Origin: Hymenobacter rubripertinctus
GTDB lineage: Bacteria > Bacteroidota > Bacteroidia > Cytophagales > Hymenobacteraceae
Assembly: GCF_003583925.1 (NCBI RefSeq)
Contig: NZ_QYCN01000027.1
Location: 14,570 to 55,903, forward strand
DNA: 41,334 bases
Direction: 5' to 3'
The notes beneath the pieces were generated by a model, which had not been told where the DNA came from, ran no database searches, and worked only from the letters and a program-made list of their open reading frames with translations. The translations under genes and the position numbers were made by a program. How positions within the stretch are numbered: position 1 is the stretch's first letter; each line of letters begins with the position of its first letter. This document shows, piece after piece, positions 23,222 through 32,102 of this stretch.

Positions 23222-25534
23222 ATGCGCCAGAATCATTGGGTTAAAGCCCTGTTACTAACGCTGCTGTTGCCCCTGACGGCCCACGCCGACGAGGGCATGT
23301 GGCTTCCGCTCTTCATCAAGCGCCTCAACCAGGCCGACATGCAGAAGAAGGGCCTCAAGCTGACGGCCGAAGAAATTTACGACGTCAACAATGCCTCGCT
23401 CAAGGATGCCGTGGTGCAGCTCGGCGGCTTCTGCACCGGCGAATTCGTGAGCACCCAGGGCCTGCTGCTCACCAACCACCACTGCGGCTACGACGCCATC
23501 CAGACCCACAGCACGCCCCAGAACAACATTTTGCAGGACGGTTTCTTCGCCGCCACCAAGGCCGATGAGAAGAAGAACCCCGGTCTGTTCGTGGACATTC
23601 TGGTGCGCATGGAAGACGTGACGGCCAAAATGACCGCGGGCCTAAGCGCCGCCACGCCCGAAGCCGAGCGCGTGGCCACCATCCAGCAGCGCCAGCGCGA
23701 AATGGCCGAAGCCGCCAAAGAAAACGGCCAGTACGTGGCCTACGTGCGCGACATGTTCGGCGGCAACGAGTACTACCTGTTCATTTACCAGCGCTTCGGC
23801 GACGTGCGCCTGGTAGGCGCCCCGCCCGAGGCGGTGGGTAAGTTCGGCGGCGACACCGACAACTGGATGTGGCCCCGCCACACCGGCGACTTCAGCATGT
23901 TCCGGGTGTACGCCGACAAGGACAACAAGCCCACCGCCGGCCCCCAGGACGGCAATGTGCCCTACGTGCCCAAAAAGCACCTGCCCGTGGCTTTGCAAGG
24001 CGTAAATGAGGGCGACTTCGCCATGGTGTTCGGCTTCCCCGGCCGCACCCAGCGGTTTCTGCCCGCCGCCGGCCTCCAGCTCACCCTCGACCAGACCAAC
24101 CCGGCCCGCATCAAGCTGCGCGACACCCGCCTCAAGCTCTGGAAAGCCGACATGGACAAGAACCCCAACCTGCGCCTTCAGTACGCCAGCAAGTACGCCA
24201 ACATTGCCAACTACTGGAAGTACTTCATTGGCCAGAACGAGGGCATGAACCGCCTGAAAACCGTGCAGACCAAGCGGGCCGAGGAAGCCGCCCTGACCCA
24301 GTGGATTGCCCAGGACCCCACCCGCCAGCAGCAGTACGGCGAGGCCCTGACCACCATCGAGGACGCTTACAAAACCCAGCGCCAGTACAACCTGAGCACC
24401 CAGTACGTGAACGAGGGCGCTTTCGGCACCGAAATTATCACCCTCTCGGCCCGCATGCTGCCCCTGGCCAACGCCCTGAAAAGCGGCGACAAGGGAGCCA
24501 TCAGCAAGGCCACCGAAGCCCTGCAGGAACCCGTGCAGGACTACTTCAAGAACTACAGCGCCGCCACCGACCAGAAGGTATTTGCCGCGCTACTGGGCCT
24601 TTACATGCAGGACGTACCCCAGGACCAGCAGCCCGACGTGTTTGCCCTGGTGAAGAAGCAGTACGGCGGCTCGATGGATAAATACGCCGCCTACGTGTAC
24701 GGCAACTCCTTCCTGACCTCGGAAGCCAAGGTGAAGGCCTTCCTGGCCAACCCCTCGCTGGCCAAGCTCGAAGCCGACCCGGGTTACAAAACCTACCAGT
24801 CGGTGTACACGAACTACGTGCAGAACATCCTGCCTAAAGTGCAGGCCTCGCAGGCCGGCCTCGGCCGCGCCAACCGCCTTTACGTAGCCGCCCTGCGCGA
24901 AAAGAACAGCCAGAAGGTGTACTCGCCCGACGCCAACTCCACCATCCGCCTCAGCTACGGCACCGTGCGCCCCTACGACGGCCGCGATGCCGTGCACTAC
25001 GACTACAAAACCACCGCCCAGGGTATTCTGGAAAAGGAAGACGCTTCCAACCCCGAGTTTGTGGTCCCTAAAAAGGAGTTGGAGCTGCTCAAGATGAAGG
25101 ATTACGGCCGCTACGCCGACAAGCAGGGCAACCTGCCGGTGGCCTTCATTACCGATAACGACATCACGGGCGGCAACTCCGGTTCGCCCGTCATCAACGG
25201 CCGCGGCGAGCTGATTGGCATTGCCTTCGACGGCAACTGGGAAGCCATGACCGGCGACCTGGCCTACGACCCCGACCTCAAGCGCTGCATCAACGTAGAC
25301 ATCCGCTACGTGCTCTGGTGCATTGAGAAGCTGGGCGGTGCCAAGCACATCGTCGATGAAATGACGCTGGTCAACGGCGCGCCAAACCCCGGCATCGGCC
25401 CCGCCTCGGCCAGCACCAGCCTCCTGAACACGGGCATGGGCGACCTGGAAAAGATGAAGGTGAAAACCGAGCAGGGCGGTAAAACCAAAATCAAGCGCAA
25501 AAACAAAAAGGAGAAGGATTCGGCTAAAATGTAG
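23222..25534 (+). CDS. S46-family dipeptidyl-peptidase (DPP7-like)
   Basis: A 770-residue serine peptidase releasing dipeptides from oligopeptide N-termini. Start ATG 23222 gives a clear signal peptide (MRQNHWVKALLLTLLLPLTAHADEGMW), so it acts in the periplasm; the longer open frame crosses repeats. The chymotrypsin-like halves show LLLTNHHCGYDAI (catalytic His86/87) and TGGNSGSPV (catalytic S653). The S1 residue, 18 positions after the serine, is G671 in AFDGNWEAM. Gly there is the DPP7 state (hydrophobic P1), while Arg marks the acidic-specific DPP11. A lysine-rich tail of about 25 residues follows the fold. It is probably monocistronic; a TACCTTCG box lies at 23182-23189. Confidence 0.94.
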   Translation: MRQNHWVKALLLTLLLPLTAHADEGMWLPLFIKRLNQADMQKKGLKLTAEEIYDVNNASLKDAVVQLGGFCTGEFVSTQGLLLTNHHCGYDAIQTHSTPQNNILQDGFFAATKADEKKNPGLFVDILVRMEDVTAKMTAGLSAATPEAERVATIQQRQREMAEAAKENGQYVAYVRDMFGGNEYYLFIYQRFGDVRLVGAPPEAVGKFGGDTDNWMWPRHTGDFSMFRVYADKDNKPTAGPQDGNVPYVPKKHLPVALQGVNEGDFAMVFGFPGRTQRFLPAAGLQLTLDQTNPARIKLRDTRLKLWKADMDKNPNLRLQYASKYANIANYWKYFIGQNEGMNRLKTVQTKRAEEAALTQWIAQDPTRQQQYGEALTTIEDAYKTQRQYNLSTQYVNEGAFGTEIITLSARMLPLANALKSGDKGAISKATEALQEPVQDYFKNYSAATDQKVFAALLGLYMQDVPQDQQPDVFALVKKQYGGSMDKYAAYVYGNSFLTSEAKVKAFLANPSLAKLEADPGYKTYQSVYTNYVQNILPKVQASQAGLGRANRLYVAALREKNSQKVYSPDANSTIRLSYGTVRPYDGRDAVHYDYKTTAQGILEKEDASNPEFVVPKKELELLKMKDYGRYADKQGNLPVAFITDNDITGGNSGSPVINGRGELIGIAFDGNWEAMTGDLAYDPDLKRCINVDIRYVLWCIEKLGGAKHIVDEMTLVNGAPNPGIGPASASTSLLNTGMGDLEKMKVKTEQGGKTKIKRKNKKEKDSAKM

Positions 25535-25574
25535 CCCGGTATCCCGCTTTTGCCCATTGGGGCACTGGCCCCCG

Positions 25575-25607
25575 AAGCTCCGGTACCGTTAGGTGCCGGA
25601 GCTTTTT
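25575..25607 (+). terminator. Terminator of the S46 peptidase gene
   Basis: Stem AAGCTCCGGTACC / GGTGCCGGAGCTT (25575-25587 and 25592-25604; one mismatch, 4-base loop) runs into TTTTT, 40 bases after the stop. This is the classic intrinsic terminator shape. Confidence 0.85.
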
Positions 25608-25734
25608 GCTGGGGTACAGCGGTTGGTCGGGTTCCGGAAACCGACTTTTTGCACCTGATTCGCGTAGTTTCCTTGCGTGGCCACCGCTGTTCTTGCGCGT
25701 TGCCGCCTTCCTCACCCTCCAAGCTTCCGCCATT

Positions 25735-27438
25735 ATGCCTTCTGCCGACTCCTATGTTATTGGCCTCGATTTCGGAACGTCGTCGGTGCGGGCGTTGCTG
25801 GTGGAAGCGGGCACCGGCCGCGAGGTGGCGGAGGCCGTGCGCGAGTACCCGCGCTGGGAGGCCGGGGAGTTCTGCGACCCCGACCGCAACCAGTTCCGCC
25901 AGCACCCCCTCGACCACCTCGAAGGCCTCACGGCAGCCGTGCGCGAGGTGGTAGCCCTGGTCGATGACCCCGCCCGCATCGTGGGGTTGGCCGTCGATGC
26001 CACGGCCTCCACGCCCGGCCCGGTAAACGAGCAGGGCGTGGCGCTGGGCCTGCTGCCCGAATTCGCCGACAACCCCGACGCCCTGTTCATCCTCTGGAAA
26101 GACCATACGGCCGTGGCCGAAGCCGAAGAAATCAATGCGCTGGCCCGCCGCTGGGGTGGCCCCGACTACACCCGCTACTCGGGCGGGGTGTATTCGCCGG
26201 AGTGGTTCTGGGCCAAAATCACGCGCATCGTGCGCCAGAACGAGGCCGTGGCCCGCGCCGCCTACTCCTGGCTGGAACACTGCGACTGGGTGACGCTCGA
26301 ACTCACCGGCCAGCCGCTGGCCGACCTGAAGCGGAGCCGGTGCGCCGCCGGCCACAAAGCCCTCTGGCACCCCGACTGGGACGGCCTGCCCGCCGAGATT
26401 TTTCTCACCCAACTCGAACCCCGCCTGGCCGGCCTGCGCGCCCGCCTCTACCAGAACACCTACACCGCCGACGAGGTGGCCGGTACGCTCAGCCCCGTCT
26501 GGGCCAAGAAGCTGGGTTTGCGCCCCGAAACGGTAGTGGCCGTGGGCACCGTGGACGCCCACGCCGGTGGGGTAGGGGCCGGCATCAGGCCCTACACGAT
26601 GGTGAAAGTGATGGGCACCAGCACCTGCGACATTGTGGTGGTGCCGCCCGCCGATCTGGCCGGCCGGCCCCCGGTAGCGGGTATTTGCGGACAGGTGCTG
26701 GGCTCGGTGGTGCCGGGGCTGGTGGGGTTGGAGGCCGGCCAGTCGGCCTTCGGCGACCTGCTGGCCTGGTTCGAGAACCTGCTGACCTGGCCCCTGACTG
26801 CCGTGCTGGCGCGCAGCGCCGGCCTGAGCCCCGAACAACGCGAGAAACTACGGCTCGATGCTGAGGAAAACCTGCTGGAGCTGCTTACCGAAGCAGCCCA
26901 GGTCCTCGGCCCCGCCCCCAGTCCGGTGCTGGCCTTGGATTGGGTAAACGGCCGCCGCACGCCCGACGCCAACCACCAGCTGCAAGGGGCATTGCGCAAC
27001 CTCACGATGGGCTCCGGGGCCCCGGAAATCTTTCGGGCCCTGGTAGAAAGCCTCTGCTACGGCTCGCGCCGGATTCTGGAGCGCTTCGGGGCTGAAGGCA
27101 TCCGCGTGGAGCAAATCGTGGCCATTGGCGGGGTGGCCAAAAAATCGGCCTTTATCATGCAAACGCTGGCCGACGTGCTCAACCACCGCCTGGTGGTAAC
27201 GGCCTCCGAGCAGGCCCCAGCCCTGGGCGCGGCCATGTACGCGGCCGTGGCCGCCGGCTGCTACCCCACCGTAGAAGCTGCCCAGCAGGCTATGAGCAGC
27301 GGCTTCTCGGCCACTTACGAACCCGACCCGGCCCGCGCCGCCGCCTACGCGCCCCACTACGCCGCTTACCTGGCGCTGGGCAACTTTATTGAGGAGTCGA
27401 CTACCGGTCAACTCAACAATTCGGCCGCTCACTTGTAA
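25735..27438 (+). CDS. araB: Ribulokinase
   Basis: A 567-residue FGGY-family kinase, the same length as E. coli AraB (566). Start ATG 25735 gives DSYVIGLDFGTSSVRALLVE, the phosphate-1 motif. Ribulokinase-type features follow: ATASTPGPVNEQG, LWKDHTAVAEAEEIN, GGVYSPEWFWAKI, VDAHAGGVGAGI, VMGTSTCDIVV, GICGQVLGSVVPGLVGLEAGQSAFGD and IVAIGGVAKKSAFIMQTLADVL. It phosphorylates L-ribulose (some relatives act on other ketopentoses) to the 5-phosphate. No araA, araD or sugar transporter is in view. The next gene, 35 bases downstream on the same strand, is a GH1-like hydrolase, and the two are probably one operon. Confidence 0.9.
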   Translation: MPSADSYVIGLDFGTSSVRALLVEAGTGREVAEAVREYPRWEAGEFCDPDRNQFRQHPLDHLEGLTAAVREVVALVDDPARIVGLAVDATASTPGPVNEQGVALGLLPEFADNPDALFILWKDHTAVAEAEEINALARRWGGPDYTRYSGGVYSPEWFWAKITRIVRQNEAVARAAYSWLEHCDWVTLELTGQPLADLKRSRCAAGHKALWHPDWDGLPAEIFLTQLEPRLAGLRARLYQNTYTADEVAGTLSPVWAKKLGLRPETVVAVGTVDAHAGGVGAGIRPYTMVKVMGTSTCDIVVVPPADLAGRPPVAGICGQVLGSVVPGLVGLEAGQSAFGDLLAWFENLLTWPLTAVLARSAGLSPEQREKLRLDAEENLLELLTEAAQVLGPAPSPVLALDWVNGRRTPDANHQLQGALRNLTMGSGAPEIFRALVESLCYGSRRILERFGAEGIRVEQIVAIGGVAKKSAFIMQTLADVLNHRLVVTASEQAPALGAAMYAAVAAGCYPTVEAAQQAMSSGFSATYEPDPARAAAYAPHYAAYLALGNFIEESTTGQLNNSAAHL

Positions 27439-27473
27439 CTATCAACTCACCAAATTCACTGGCCCCATTTTGC

Positions 27474-28811
27474 ATGGCGAAATCATTTCTGACGGACATT
27501 AAAAAACACTTTGGCGACGGCAATTACGCCGGCGACGAGTTTGGCGGGGCCCGCGGCACCTCGGGGCAGGGGCTGCCCACCGGCGGGCCGGGCAACTTCA
27601 TGTTTGCCACCGGCATCGAGTGCTCGTACCCGACCATCGAACACGGCAAGGTGCGCCGCGACTTGCTCGAAGAGTGCGGCCACTACGAGTACTGGCAGAA
27701 AGACCTGCAGCTGGTGCACGACCTGGGCCTGAAAGTGCTTCGCTACGGCTTGCCCTACCACAAAACCCACCTCGGCCCCGGCGAGTACGACTGGGAGTTT
27801 GCCGACAAGGTGATGGCCGAAATGCAGCGCCTGGGCATCACGCCCATTCTGGATCTGATGCACTTTGGCGTGCCCGACTGGCTGGGCAACTTCCAGAACC
27901 CCGAGCTGCCCGTGCACTTTGCCGAGTACTGCGGGGCCGTAGCCGAGCGCTACTCCTGGGTGCGCTACTACACGCCCATCAACGAAATCTACGTAACGGC
28001 CAAGCTCAGCGCCAAAGATGGCATCTGGAACGAGCAGCTGCGGTCCGACGAGGCCTTCGTGACGGCCATCAAGCACCTGGTGGCGGCCTCCATTATGGGC
28101 AACCAGCAAATCGCCCGCCACCGCCCCGACTGCGTGATTGTGCAGAGCGAATCGGCCGAGTATACCCACGAGCTGCGTACCGAGCGCACGCCCCACATTC
28201 AGCTCGAAAACAAGCTGCGCTTCCTGGCCCTCGACCTGCTCTACGCCCACCACCCCGACGGCGAAGTGTACCAGTACCTGAGCGACAATGGCCTGACCCG
28301 CCAGGAATACGACTGGTTTATGGTAGGCGAGCCGCCCGGATATCAGATTATGGGCAACGACTACTACGGCCGCAACGAGCGCATGATTCTGCCCAATGGG
28401 GAGGTGCTCACGGCCTCCGATGTTATGGGCTGGTTCAACATCACCCACGACTATTACCTGCGCTACCACAAGCCGGTGATGCACACCGAAACCAATGTGT
28501 TTGACCCTGAGCAGGCCCCCACCTGGCTCTGGAAGCAGTGGGTGAATATTTTGCAGATGCGCAAGCTGGGCGTGCCGGTGCTCGGCTTCACCTGGTATTC
28601 GCTCATCGACCAGGTCGACTGGAACCGGGGCCTGGAGGCAAAAGAAGGTACCGTAAATGCCTGCGGCCTCTACGATATGAACCGCAACCCGCGCCCCGTA
28701 GCCGAAGCCTACCGCCAGCTACTCCAGGAGTACGGCCAGATTACCATTATCCCCCACGGCGAGCTGTTCGAGCAGAACAGCCGCCCGGCCACGCTCAAAG
28801 TGGAGATATAA
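27474..28811 (+). CDS. Divergent GH1-like glycoside hydrolase
   Basis: A 445-residue protein with a (beta/alpha)8 layout of clan GH-A. Strand-4 motif TPINEIYV supplies the likely acid/base E171, where classical GH1 has T-x-N-E-P. Strand-7 motif VMHTETNVFD supplies the likely nucleophile E339, where GH1 has I/V-T-E-N-G. Other GH1-like parts are LRYGLPYHKTHLGPGEYDWEFAD, LDLMHFGVPDWLG and GFTWYSLIDQVDWNRG. There is no signal peptide, so it should act in the cytoplasm on an imported or phosphorylated glycoside. It follows ribulokinase closely, suggesting release of a pentose from a glycoside, but the substrate is unknown. Hypothetical beta-glucosidase would be the default database name. Confidence 0.82.
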   Translation: MAKSFLTDIKKHFGDGNYAGDEFGGARGTSGQGLPTGGPGNFMFATGIECSYPTIEHGKVRRDLLEECGHYEYWQKDLQLVHDLGLKVLRYGLPYHKTHLGPGEYDWEFADKVMAEMQRLGITPILDLMHFGVPDWLGNFQNPELPVHFAEYCGAVAERYSWVRYYTPINEIYVTAKLSAKDGIWNEQLRSDEAFVTAIKHLVAASIMGNQQIARHRPDCVIVQSESAEYTHELRTERTPHIQLENKLRFLALDLLYAHHPDGEVYQYLSDNGLTRQEYDWFMVGEPPGYQIMGNDYYGRNERMILPNGEVLTASDVMGWFNITHDYYLRYHKPVMHTETNVFDPEQAPTWLWKQWVNILQMRKLGVPVLGFTWYSLIDQVDWNRGLEAKEGTVNACGLYDMNRNPRPVAEAYRQLLQEYGQITIIPHGELFEQNSRPATLKVEI

Positions 28812-28870
28812 CCCGCTCCGGTAAGGGTGAGGAGCCCGTTCCGGCTCCCGGTTATCCAGTCCAGTACCCG

Positions 28871-28910
28871 AAGGCCCGCCCCGCTGAATCAGCGTGGGGC
28901 GGGCCTTTTT
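28871..28910 (+). terminator. Terminator after the ribulokinase-GH1 operon
   Basis: AAGGCCCGCCCCGCT (28871-28885) pairs with AGCGTGGGGCGGGCCTT (28891-28907) around GAATC, with one bulge, and runs into TTTTT. It lies 60 bases after the GH1-like stop. Confidence 0.85.
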
Positions 28911-28931
28911 GGTAGAAAAATGCCCGCCCGC

Positions 28932-28962
28932 TTGCGGGAGTCATGGCAAGTGTATACTTTCC
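28932..28962 (+). promoter_or_regulatory. Probable promoter of the PorV/PorQ-like gene
   Basis: TTG at 28932-28934, a 20-base spacer, then TACTTTCC at 28955-28962. This is close to the Bacteroidota consensus. It lies 28 bases before ATG 28991, which supports that start over the earlier in-frame ATG at 28943 located before the box. Confidence 0.5.
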
Positions 28963-28990
28963 AGCAGTTCAGCTATTTAACGTTTATTTT

Positions 28991-29896
28991 ATGGTGAAAA
29001 TATCCATATTCTCAGTCCTGCTGATCGGCTTCTCGACGGCGGCTTTTGCCCAAGGACCCGGCTTGTGGGGTGCCCGCGCGGCCGCCCTGGGCCAGATGGG
29101 CGCCGTGCTGGCCGACGACGCCTGGGCCGGGGCCGGCAACGCCGCCGCGCTGGGCCAGCTCAACCGGCCTGCCGTGGGCGTGGGGGCCGAAAACCGCTAC
29201 CTGCTGCCCACCCTCAATACCGCCTCGCTGGTGGTGGCCGTGCCCATTGCTTATCGGAAAAGCGACGCGGCCAGCCCACCCACGCCGGGCGTAACTGCGG
29301 CCGTAGCCGGGGCCGATGCGCCGCGCTACGGCACGGTGGGTTTCACGGCCCAGCGGTTTGGGGGCACGCTGTATTCGGAGCAGCGGCTGGGGCTGGGCTA
29401 TGGCTACCAGCTGGGCACCGTGCGGGTGGGGGCGCGGGTAGAGGTGCTGCAAACCAGCATTCAGGGCCTCGGCAGCCGCCGCGTGGTGGCCGCTTCGCTG
29501 GGCGGGCAGGCCGATATCATTCCGCGCCGCCTCACCTTCGGGGCCACGCTCTACAACCTCAACCAGGCCCGCCTGGCCGAATACCAGGACGAGCGCCTGC
29601 CCACCGTGCTGCGGGCCGGGTTGGCGTGGCGGCCCGCCGAGAAAGTGCTGCTGCTGGTCGAAACTGAGAAAGATGTGGAGCAGGACGCCGACTTTAAGGC
29701 CGGCCTCGAATACCGGCCCCTGCCGGCCCTGGCGCTGCGGGCCGGCCTGAGCACGCTCAGCAGCCAGCTGACGGGCGGCGTGGGCCTGCGCACCGGCGCC
29801 TTCCGCATCGATTACGCCGCCGCCTGGCACGAAACGCTGGGCCTGAGCCAGCAGGTGAGCGCCGCCTACGTGTGGGAAAAACCCGGCCGGCCATGA
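28991..29896 (+). CDS. PorV/PorQ-like outer-membrane beta-barrel protein
   Basis: A 301-residue protein. Start ATG 28991 (MVKISIFSVLLIGFSTAAFAQG) gives a signal peptide cut after AFA. The mature N-terminus GLWGARAAALGQMGAVLADDAWAGAGNAAALGQL is the typical opening of the PorV/PorQ (FadL-like) barrels of Bacteroidota. Alternating strands follow, such as YGTVGFTAQRFGG, LGLGYGYQLGTVRVGARVEV and LTGGVGLRTGAFRIDYAAAW. It should sit in the outer membrane. Related proteins include type IX secretion components, but the family is broad. Its stop overlaps the start of the next gene as ATGA (29893-29896), so both are translated together and probably work together. Confidence 0.8.
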   Translation: MVKISIFSVLLIGFSTAAFAQGPGLWGARAAALGQMGAVLADDAWAGAGNAAALGQLNRPAVGVGAENRYLLPTLNTASLVVAVPIAYRKSDAASPPTPGVTAAVAGADAPRYGTVGFTAQRFGGTLYSEQRLGLGYGYQLGTVRVGARVEVLQTSIQGLGSRRVVAASLGGQADIIPRRLTFGATLYNLNQARLAEYQDERLPTVLRAGLAWRPAEKVLLLVETEKDVEQDADFKAGLEYRPLPALALRAGLSTLSSQLTGGVGLRTGAFRIDYAAAWHETLGLSQQVSAAYVWEKPGRP

Positions 29897-32097
29897 GGAC
29901 GGGAGTGTTAGGTAAAATGTGGCCCGGACTTCAGTCCGTAGCCCATGCATTAGCCGCTGTTTTCACGAGCGGGCTACGGACTAAAGTCCGGGCCACAGCC
30001 GCGTTACTGGCCGCGCTGCTGCTCCAGGCTGCTGCGGCCCAGGCTCAGGAGTACCCGCGCCCGCCGGTGCCCGACCTCGACCGGCTCACCCAGGAGCTGT
30101 TTGCCGAAATCCAGACCGACGAGAACAACGTGCCCTACGAGGACCTCTACGAAACGCTGCTGCTCTATTATCAGACGCCGCTCAACCTGAACGCTGCCAG
30201 TCGCGACGAGCTGCGGAGCCTGCTGCTGCTCTCCGAAAACCAGATAACCCACCTGCTGGAGCACCGCCAGCAGAACGGGCCGCTGCTGAGTTTGTATGAG
30301 TTGCAAAGCGTCGAGGGTTTCGAGCTGCGCACCATCTACCGCGTCGCGCCCTTCGTGGCCGTGCTCAACGCCGACCCCAACGCGGCCCGCGGCAGCCTCT
30401 GGCAGCGCATCCGCAGCGAAGAAAACAACGCCCTGTTTCTGCGCTACGAGCGCACTGTGCAGGGCCGCCCCGGCTATGGCCCCGCCGATACCACCCGCAC
30501 CGGCCGCCCCGCCACCCGCTACCTGGGCTCGCCCGACAAGTTGCTGCTGCGCTACCGCGTGAGCCGAAGCCGGGATTTCAGCCTGGGCTTCACGGCCGAA
30601 AAAGATGCTGGCGAGCAGCTCCGTTGGAACCCCGCCACCCGCCGCTACGGAGCCGATTTCTACTCGGCCCACTTCGTGGTGCAGGAGCGGGGGCGGCTCA
30701 AAACGCTGGCCCTGGGCGACTACCAGCTGCAATTCGGGCAGGGCCTGCTGTTGTCGTCGGGGTTCGTGGTGGGCAAGGGGGCTGAAACCATTACCACGTT
30801 GCGCCGCAGCTCGGTGGGCGTGCGGCCCTACGCCTCGGTGCTCGAAAACACGTTTTTCCGGGGCGCGGCGGCCACCGTGGCCCTCACGCCCACGGTGCGG
30901 GCCACCGTGTTCGGCTCCCGCAAGCGGGTTGATGCCTCCATTCAGCAGGCCCGCGACTCGCTGGCCGAATTCCGCGAATTTACCTCGGGCTTACAGCTCA
31001 CGGGCCTGCACCGCACGGCTACCGAGCTGGCCAACCGCCAGGCTTTGCAGGAAACCATACTCGGCGGCCACGCCCAGTACACCAGCCCCAACAGCGACCT
31101 GCAACTGGGTTTCACGGCCGTCAATACCCAGTTTGATAAGCCCGTGCAGCGCCGCGACGAGCTGTATAATAAGTATGAGCTGCGCGGCGACCATAACCTG
31201 GCCCTGGGGGCGAACTACAGTTATGTGTGGCGCAACCTGCTGCTGTTCGGCGAAACGGCCCGCAGCGCAGGCGGCGGCCTGGGCACCGTGAACGGGCTGC
31301 TGGCCAGCCTCGCGCCGGCCGTCGATGTGTCGGTGCTGCACCGTTCCTACGCCCGCAACTTCCACACGCTCTACGGCAACGCGTTCGGGGAAAACTCGCG
31401 CAACATCAACGAAAGCGGCCTGTACCTGGGCCTGAAAGTGCGGCCGGCGACCCGCTGGGAGGCCTCCGCCTACTACGACCGGTTCCGCTTCCCGTGGCTG
31501 CGCTACCAGGCCGGCGCCCCCGGCGCGGGCCACGACTGGCTGCTGCGCCTCACTTTCAGCCCCACCAAAACCAGCCTGCTCTACGCCCAACTCCGCCAGC
31601 GCACCAAGCCCTACGACGCCGACACACTGCGGCCCGTGCCGGTGCCCGTGCCCACCCGTCGCCGCAGTCTGCTATTCTACTACGACACCAGCCCGCTGCC
31701 CCAGCTCAGCCTGCGCACCCGGGTGCAGGGCACCGGGTACCGCGAAGACGGTGGCCCCACCCGCCACGGCTACGTGCTGGCCCAGGACGTAACCGTGCAG
31801 CCCCTGCGCCACCTGCGCCTCTCGGCCCGCTACGCCCTCTTCGACACCGACGACTACGATACCCGCCAGTACGTATTCGAGCAGGACGTGCTCTACGCCT
31901 TCTCCATTCCGGTGCTCGCCGGCCAGGGCACCCGCACCTACGTGCTGGCCCAAGTCGAATTCAACCGCCACCTCACGCTCTGGCTCCGCTACGCCGACAC
32001 CCACTACCGCCACCAGGACTCGGTTGGCTCGGGCCTCGACGAAATCCAGGGCAACCGCCGCTCCGATGTGAAGGCCCAGCTGCGGTACCGGTTTTGA
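29893..32097 (+). CDS. Helix-hairpin-helix domain outer-membrane beta-barrel protein
   Basis: A 734-residue protein starting at ATG 29893, overlapping the previous stop by ATGA. The N-terminus is odd: MRTGVLGK is followed by about 26 residues encoded by a palindromic repeat (29918-29997), then a normal signal-peptide core (ALLAALLLQAAAAQAQ). After cleavage there is a ComEA-like helix-hairpin-helix pair at about 90-155 (LNLNAASRDELRSLLLLSEN, then LSLYELQSVEGFELRTIYRV). From about 175 to the C-terminal RYRF-stop it is rich in amphipathic strands with aromatic ends, as in a large outer-membrane barrel. HhH motifs often bind DNA, but a DNA role here is untested. The partner is the PorV-like protein upstream. 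Confidence 0.8.
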   Translation: MRTGVLGKMWPGLQSVAHALAAVFTSGLRTKVRATAALLAALLLQAAAAQAQEYPRPPVPDLDRLTQELFAEIQTDENNVPYEDLYETLLLYYQTPLNLNAASRDELRSLLLLSENQITHLLEHRQQNGPLLSLYELQSVEGFELRTIYRVAPFVAVLNADPNAARGSLWQRIRSEENNALFLRYERTVQGRPGYGPADTTRTGRPATRYLGSPDKLLLRYRVSRSRDFSLGFTAEKDAGEQLRWNPATRRYGADFYSAHFVVQERGRLKTLALGDYQLQFGQGLLLSSGFVVGKGAETITTLRRSSVGVRPYASVLENTFFRGAAATVALTPTVRATVFGSRKRVDASIQQARDSLAEFREFTSGLQLTGLHRTATELANRQALQETILGGHAQYTSPNSDLQLGFTAVNTQFDKPVQRRDELYNKYELRGDHNLALGANYSYVWRNLLLFGETARSAGGGLGTVNGLLASLAPAVDVSVLHRSYARNFHTLYGNAFGENSRNINESGLYLGLKVRPATRWEASAYYDRFRFPWLRYQAGAPGAGHDWLLRLTFSPTKTSLLYAQLRQRTKPYDADTLRPVPVPVPTRRRSLLFYYDTSPLPQLSLRTRVQGTGYREDGGPTRHGYVLAQDVTVQPLRHLRLSARYALFDTDDYDTRQYVFEQDVLYAFSIPVLAGQGTRTYVLAQVEFNRHLTLWLRYADTHYRHQDSVGSGLDEIQGNRRSDVKAQLRYRF
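29918..29997. repeat. Palindromic repeat inside the signal-peptide region of a coding sequence
   Basis: The 27-base arms 29918-29944 and 29971-29997 are inverted copies with one mismatch (TGTGGCCCGGACTTCAGTCC and its complement at the outer ends). The whole element is translated in frame as the early part of the HhH outer-membrane protein. Confidence 0.88.
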
Positions 32098-32102
32098 GGG
32101 GA

